NCBI RefSeq assembly: GCF_026157065.1
Contig: NZ_JANLGQ010000001.1
Location: forward strand, 1-64,000
Reading direction: 5' to 3'
Source: Enterococcus sp. HY326
Lineage (GTDB): Bacteria; Bacillota; Bacilli; Lactobacillales; Enterococcaceae
DNA length: 64,000 nt
This document shows positions 62,339 to 64,000 of this stretch, piece after piece. Both the position numbers and the translations under genes were made by a program. The notes below the pieces were generated by a model. The model worked only from the letters and a program-made list of their open reading frames with translations. It was not told the DNA's origin and searched no databases. The stretch's first letter is position 1, and each line of letters begins with the position of its first letter.

Positions 62339-63340
62339 CTATTTCGTCGAGCCTTTTTTATCAATACCATAAGGCAGGACAATTGTTTTTTCTTCCACAT
62401 CTTCTTTGTTCATCATTTTAGTCAATAGCCGCATTGCTACCGCACCGATATCATATAACGGTTGAGTAATCGAAGTTAAGCGCGGGCGCACAATATCTGT
62501 TAACAATGAATTGTTGCTAGTGATAATTTCAAAGTCTTCAGGAACTTTTACGCCAGCATCTAGCATCCCATCTAAAATACCAACTGCCAATTCATCATCG
62601 GTCACATAGGCCGCTGTTGCACCGCTGTTGCGGATTCTTTCCGCTAAGTTTAAGCCCTCTTTGAAATTGTAATTCGCTTCAAAAATTAGACCTTCGCTGT
62701 AATCTAACTTATTTTCTTTTAATGCTTCTTTGTACCCATTCAACCGATTTTTTCCATTAATAGGATCAATCAACGCACCGCTAACAAAAGCGATTTTTTT
62801 ATGACCATTAGCAGCCAATAAACTTACAGCATCTTTCGTTGCTGAGGTGTAATCGATATTGACACTTCCCACCTGTTCATCAGGATCAATTGAGCCCGCT
62901 AATACAACCGGTGTTTTCGAGCGGGAAAATTCGCCACGGATTTCATCGGTAATCCGATGTCCCATGAAAATCACGCCGTCGACTTGTTTCGCCAATAAGT
63001 TGTTTAACACGCTGACTTCTTTTTGATCGTTGCTGTCAGAGTTCGCTAAAATGATATTGTATTTATACATTGTCGCTACATCATCAATCCCACGAGCAAG
63101 TGATGCAAAAAATGTATTGCTGACATCAGGAATAATCACTCCCACAGTCGTCGTTTTTTTGCTGGCTAAGCCACGAGCTACGGCGTTTGGCCGATAGTCT
63201 AAGCGATCGATGACCTCTAAAACTTTTTTCCGTGTTGCTGGTTTAACATTAGGATTGCCATTGACAACCCGCGATACCGTCGCCATTGAAACATTGGCCT
63301 CCCGTGCAACATCATAAATTGTAATTGTTTGTTTATCCAT
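62339..63340 (-). CDS. ccpA: Catabolite control protein A
   Basis: 333-residue LacI/GalR-family master regulator of carbon catabolite repression; binds cre sites with HPr-Ser-P. The helix-turn-helix TIYDVAREANVSMATVSRVV and hinge YRPNAVARGLASKKT are canonical; the effector domain follows with VGVIIPDVSNTFFA and VTDDELAVGILDG. It is divergent from a pepQ-like gene, the hallmark Lactobacillales arrangement. The promoter carries a cre-like site, suggesting autoregulation. It probably governs the sugar operon at 14.8-19.1 kb. Confidence 0.97.
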   Translation of the reverse strand: MDKQTITIYDVAREANVSMATVSRVVNGNPNVKPATRKKVLEVIDRLDYRPNAVARGLASKKTTTVGVIIPDVSNTFFASLARGIDDVATMYKYNIILANSDSNDQKEVSVLNNLLAKQVDGVIFMGHRITDEIRGEFSRSKTPVVLAGSIDPDEQVGSVNIDYTSATKDAVSLLAANGHKKIAFVSGALIDPINGKNRLNGYKEALKENKLDYSEGLIFEANYNFKEGLNLAERIRNSGATAAYVTDDELAVGILDGMLDAGVKVPEDFEIITSNNSLLTDIVRPRLTSITQPLYDIGAVAMRLLTKMMNKEDVEEKTIVLPYGIDKKGSTK

Positions 63341-63392
63341 AATTTTTTGCTCCTTATATTTTTTCAGAAAATCCTATTTACATTTCTAGACA

Positions 63393-63428
63393 AGAATAGC
63401 AAACTTCCTCCAAAATTGCAACCGTTTT
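63393..63428 (-). promoter_or_regulatory. ccpA promoter with overlapping cre-like site
   Basis: Minus-strand TTGCAA (63421-63416), 17 nt, TATTCT (63398-63393) with TG one base before it. GTAAAACGGTTGCA (63430-63417) overlaps the -35 and matches about 12 of 14 cre positions. Confidence 0.55.
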
Positions 63429-63478
63429 ACTTTCACTTTCATGAAAATTATTTTTTCTTTTCTATTTTGCTCGCTTTT

Positions 63479-63508
63479 TTTACAGACCTTCAAAAAACGT
63501 GCTACAAT
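63479..63508 (+). promoter_or_regulatory. Promoter of the pepQ-like gene
   Basis: TTTACA (63479-63484), 18-nt spacer ending in TGC, TACAAT (63503-63508), an extended -10. Confidence 0.6.
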
Positions 63509-63545
63509 CAGGCTACAATAAGAAGTTTTTTATGGAGGTCTTTTT

Positions 63546-64000
63546 ATGGATACCGAAAAAATGAAAGAGTTACAAAATTGGCTAATTGACAATCAAACTG
63601 CCGTAGCCTATATCAGTGATCCGCAACACATCGCCTATTTCGCTGGCTATGAAAGCGAGCCTCACGAACGAGTTTTGGCGCTCTTTGTCAGCGCTGAAGC
63701 GGAGCCTTTTTTATTTACCCCGGCATTAGAAGTTGAAGATGCTAAAAGCAGCGGTTTCACTTTTGATGTGATTGGCTATTTAGATAGCCAAGATCCTTGG
63801 AAAATTATCGCAAATGAATTGAAGCAGCGCTATGGCAGCATTGAAAGTTTTGCAATTGAAAAAAATCAATTGCCAGTGGAACGCTTTGAATCATTGGCAC
63901 AAGCTTTTCCAGGAGCAATATTTTCTGCTAATCTGACGCCTTTGATTCAAAAAATGCAGTTGCTAAAAACTCCTAGTGAAATCAATCGCTTGTTGGAGGC
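63546..64000 (+). CDS. pepQ: Xaa-Pro dipeptidase PepQ-like, 5' part
   Basis: The first 151 codons of a gene that runs off the right edge. They form the N-terminal creatinase-like domain of proline dipeptidases (YISDPQHIAYFAGYESEP, FVSAEAEPFLFTPALE, EINRLLEA). The metal-binding catalytic domain lies outside the window. ATG 63546 follows GGAGGT. Position next to ccpA supports PepQ, which splits X-Pro dipeptides. Confidence 0.9.
   Translation, partial: MDTEKMKELQNWLIDNQTAVAYISDPQHIAYFAGYESEPHERVLALFVSAEAEPFLFTPALEVEDAKSSGFTFDVIGYLDSQDPWKIIANELKQRYGSIESFAIEKNQLPVERFESLAQAFPGAIFSANLTPLIQKMQLLKTPSEINRLLE

Overview
The window is a stretch of an Enterococcus chromosome. The evidence is the 5' end of a 16S rRNA gene with the enterococcal V1 stem sequence at the left edge, the Lactobacillales ccpA/pepQ divergent pair at the right edge, and the dnaE-pfkA-pyk and gnd-etaR-etaS gene orders in between. 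The species is left open. Most of the region is ordinary core genome with moderate GC. One AT-rich block, roughly 26.9 to 30.1 kb, is clearly accessory and partly decayed.

Layout. 0-0.7 kb: start of a 16S gene on the minus strand with tandem promoters. 0.7-5.3 kb: etaRS two-component system behind gnd, then yceD-rpmF. 5.5-13 kb: an ABC ATPase, then pyk, pfkA and dnaE. 13.3-14.5 kb: MFS efflux pump. 14.8-23.4 kb: a sugar uptake and sensing locus. A ChvE/MmsA/MmsB-type ABC operon ending in a lone PTS IIB gene stands divergent from a lipoprotein sensor, a YesM/LytS-type kinase and a YesN-type regulator. This resembles the clostridial XylFII-LytS-YesN arrangement. 23.5-26.7 kb: purine permease with a PurR box, HAD phosphatase, RraA-like protein.

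26.9-31.3 kb: a graveyard of toxin and immunity fragments, a 97-residue membrane protein, an RNPP-type (HTH plus TPR) regulator and a tRNA-Ser(CGA). Next to the tRNA lies a small independent transcription unit for a 28-residue peptide, with a promoter matching the CiaR-box layout. 31.7-38.8 kb: split ThrE-type exporter, a 39-residue membrane peptide, mntH with a DtxR-family operator, a VTT-domain protein, a membrane glycerophosphodiesterase, and an orphan CbiG-like protein. 39.2-43.7 kb: two Ser/Thr-linker lipoproteins, a 35-residue membrane peptide, a universal stress protein, an orphan winged-helix regulator with a degenerate receiver, and a TetR regulator. 44-53.9 kb: pgi, a flavoprotein, ybaK, two AroD paralogues (one lacking key active-site residues), a CmpB-type membrane protein, an enoate-reductase-type flavoenzyme and a divergent LysR regulator. 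54-62 kb: rRNA methyltransferase, ltaS, then the conserved yqeG-yqeH-yhbY-nadD-yqeK-rsfS-yqeM operon. 62.3-64 kb: ccpA and the start of a pepQ-like gene.

Besides genes, several control sites are readable: a manganese-type operator at mntH, a PurBox about 75 bp upstream of the purine permease start site, cre-like sites at ccpA and at the sugar operon, and many rho-independent terminators. A pair of 137-161 bp dispersed elements with matching terminal inverted repeats lies at 6.4 and 40.8 kb.
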